22,658 nucleotides of DNA from contig CANRAT010000019.1 in assembly GCA_947628685.1 (NCBI GenBank), positions 1-22,658 on the forward strand. Direction: 5' to 3'. The translations under genes and the position numbers were made by a program. Positions 21,476-22,658 of this stretch are shown piece by piece (position 1 is the first letter of the stretch; every line of letters begins with the position of its first letter). The stretch is from an uncultured Bacilli bacterium. GTDB lineage: Bacteria; Bacillota_I; Bacilli_A; RF39; UBA660. The notes beneath the pieces were generated by a model. The model was given only the letters and a program-made list of their open reading frames with translations, searched no databases and was not told the origin of the DNA.

Positions 21476-22367
21476 AATATTATCTAGAAATATAAGAGAT
21501 TCATTTAAAAGTGTTTTTAGAAATTTTTCATTATCTTTGGCCTCTATATCTTGTATAACAATTACATTAATAGTAGTTGCTGTTGCAATAGTTTTATCAC
21601 TTAATGTAAATAATTTCACAAAAATAGTAGAAAAAGATGTAACTATAGTTGCGTTTTTAGACCTTGATGTAACAAAAGAAGAAATAGATAAAATCTATGA
21701 TCAAATTATAGTACTCGATAATGTAGAGCCAAGTAATGTAGAATTTATCGATAAAATGGATATATCAAAAGATATGATGTCTTCATCAGATGTACTAAAA
21801 AGTATAATGTCTGATTATACTAGAGAAAACAGTCCAATACAAGATACATATCAAATAAAAGTAACAGATATAAATTTAATTAATAAGACTGCAGAAGAAA
21901 TAAAAAAAATAGATAATGTAGACGTGGTTAAATATGGAGAGGGAATGGTAGAACAATTAGTAACTGTATTTGATGCAATTAGAAAAGGTACAATTGTATT
22001 AGTAATTGCGCTTGTAATAGTTACTGCGTTCTTAATAGCCAATACTATTAAAATAACTATTATGTCTAGAAAAAAAGAAATAGAAATAATGAGACTTGTT
22101 GGCGCAAGTAACATAAATATTAAATTACCATTCATATTTGAAGGATTATTGCTTGGTATATTTGGATCCATAATTCCAATATTAATTACAATTTATGGAT
22201 ATGCTGCTATATATAATCACTTTAATGGTCAACTATTTACAAGTTTTATAAAATTAATTAAACCAGCTCCATTTGTTTATTTAACTTCATTTGGTTTATT
22301 ATTAATAGGTATGATAGTAGGTATGTTTGGAAGTTCGAGAGCAGTTAAGAAATATTTAAAAATATAA
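21462..22367 (+). CDS. ftsX: Cell division protein FtsX
   Basis: FtsX is the membrane partner of FtsE and gates cell-wall hydrolases. It is about 301 aa with the FtsX layout: an N-terminal cytoplasmic segment (RILSRNIRDSFKSVFRNFSL), a first helix (ITLIVVAVAIVLSLN), an extracellular loop domain of about 120 residues, then three more helices (TIVLVIALVIVTAFLIANTI, IFEGLLLGIFGSIIPILITI, FVYLTSFGLLLIGMIVGMFG). MSRKKEIEIMRLVGAS is the conserved cytoplasmic loop. Three starts are close together (GTG 21453, ATG 21459, ATG 21462); 21462 fits the local GGTG spacing best. It overlaps ftsE, so translation is coupled. A strong terminator follows. Confidence 0.95.
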   Translation: MKAFRILSRNIRDSFKSVFRNFSLSLASISCITITLIVVAVAIVLSLNVNNFTKIVEKDVTIVAFLDLDVTKEEIDKIYDQIIVLDNVEPSNVEFIDKMDISKDMMSSSDVLKSIMSDYTRENSPIQDTYQIKVTDINLINKTAEEIKKIDNVDVVKYGEGMVEQLVTVFDAIRKGTIVLVIALVIVTAFLIANTIKITIMSRKKEIEIMRLVGASNINIKLPFIFEGLLLGIFGSIIPILITIYGYAAIYNHFNGQLFTSFIKLIKPAPFVYLTSFGLLLIGMIVGMFGSSRAVKKYLKI

Positions 22368-22389
22368 AAAATTAACTTTTGTTAAATTT

Positions 22390-22424
22390 AGAAATAATCT
22401 AGTAATAGGTTATTTCTTTTTTTT
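22390..22424 (+). terminator. Rho-independent terminator of the prfB-ftsX operon
   Basis: AGAAATAATCT/AGGTTATTTCT (22390-22400, 22407-22417) gives an 11-bp stem with one G-T pair and a 6-nt loop, followed by TTTTTTT. Confidence 0.85.
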
Positions 22425-22478
22425 AATTTTTTTTAAAATTATAGTTTTTAATATATTTAAAGATAAAAAATACAGTTT

Positions 22479-22504
22479 TTAAATTTTTACGCGTAAAAAT
22501 TTAA
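22479..22504. repeat. 26-bp perfect palindrome in the ftsX-Rpn gap
   Basis: 13-bp arms meet at ACGCGT, the only GC-rich spot in this AT-rich gap; the centre TTTTTACGCGTAAAAA is flanked by AAA and TTT. It reads the same on both strands and lies about 90 bp before the next gene. It could be an operator, a site for a DNA-binding protein, or a fold-back. The whole 225-nt gap (22368-22592) holds only this, the terminator, an imperfect repeat CACTTT/AAAGTG (22541-22565) and a possible promoter. Confidence 0.7.
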
Positions 22505-22545
22505 TTTCAGTAAAATATCATCAACAATTTATTAAAAATGCACTT

Positions 22546-22574
22546 TTGATATATTTTTTAAAGTGTGATAAATA
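22546..22574 (+). promoter_or_regulatory. Possible promoter of the Rpn-like gene
   Basis: TTGATA (22546-22551), 17 nt, TAAATA (22569-22574). The -10 match is weak, and the -35 lies within the loop of the CACTTT/AAAGTG inverted repeat. Confidence 0.3.
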
Positions 22575-22592
22575 TATCTTTGGAGGCGAATT

Positions 22593-22658
22593 ATGAAAAC
22601 AGAAACTAAGTTTATACCACTTAAATTTGATTTATTATTTAAAAAAGTATTCGGAGAT
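22593..22658 (+). CDS. Rpn/PD-(D/E)XK-type nuclease family protein, N-terminal fragment
   Basis: Only 22 codons are in the window. The opening KFIPLKFDLLFKKVFGD matches the usual N-terminus of the Rpn/YhgA-like PD-(D/E)XK nuclease family ('PD-(D/E)XK nuclease family transposase'), where a Lys-x-D-x-x-F-K-x-x-F-G pattern is followed by a nuclease fold. These proteins occur in many copies in Firmicutes and are linked to recombination or mobile-element functions. A good GGAGG site precedes the ATG. The catalytic part lies outside the window, so activity cannot be judged. Confidence 0.6.
   Translation, partial: MKTETKFIPLKFDLLFKKVFGD

Overview
The window is very AT-rich, gene-dense DNA, with short intergenic gaps and many overlapping start and stop codons. 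It most resembles an uncultured, cell-walled member of the Bacilli, perhaps a gut lineage such as RF39. Three things support this: the order ireB-ruvX-DUF1292-mltG-trmR and the pair sirA-like/yneF both match Bacillus subtilis; cell-wall and division genes (mltG, ftsEX) are present; and TGA is used as a stop, with an RF2 gene that carries the classic TGA-dependent frameshift site. Code 11 therefore applies, not the Mycoplasma code 4. The taxonomic name is an inference.

Layout. (1) 1-959: the 3' end of a variable-type surface protein, broken by a -1 frameshift at a T7 tract. (2) 1.09-2.3 kb: a membrane protein with a 69-bp tandem repeat and a zinc ribbon, then a small DUF4190 protein. (3) 2.3-5.1 kb: a radical SAM protein on the minus strand, divergent from an intact mnmA paralogue, then sirA-like and yneF. 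(4) 5.1-8.2 kb: trmH-family, rimM, trmD and two unknown genes. (5) 8.27-10.9 kb: ireB-ruvX-DUF1292-mltG-trmR. (6) 10.96-13.4 kb: a second mnmA, split in half by a 1373-bp TnpB-only IS200/IS605-type element that retains a structured omega-RNA-like right end. (7) 13.5-14.8 kb: mtaB. (8) 14.9-18.7 kb: a two-gene unit of a hybrid histidine kinase and a prepilin-type protein. The last 150 bp of the prepilin-type gene are about 57% GC in an otherwise AT-rich region and contain 15 consecutive NNY codons, the signature of a diversity-generating retroelement (DGR) variable region. (9) 18.8-22.4 kb: prfB (programmed frameshift)-yitT-ftsE-ftsX. (10) After a terminator and a 26-bp perfect palindrome, the start of an Rpn/PD-(D/E)XK-type gene.

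The most interesting system is the variable-protein pair. Two paralogues about 17 kb apart share a C-type-lectin/FGE-like body and a W-x-x-R-G-G C-terminus. The intact copy has a type IV prepilin N-terminus and lies 1 bp after a hybrid sensor kinase. No reverse transcriptase or template repeat is visible here, so if this is a DGR its machinery lies elsewhere. The window is otherwise rich in tRNA modification: two MnmA (s2U34), TrmR (U34), TrmD (m1G37), MtaB (ms2t6A37) and a TrmH-family enzyme. The larger MnmA has been inactivated by the TnpB element, leaving the smaller CxxC-type copy.
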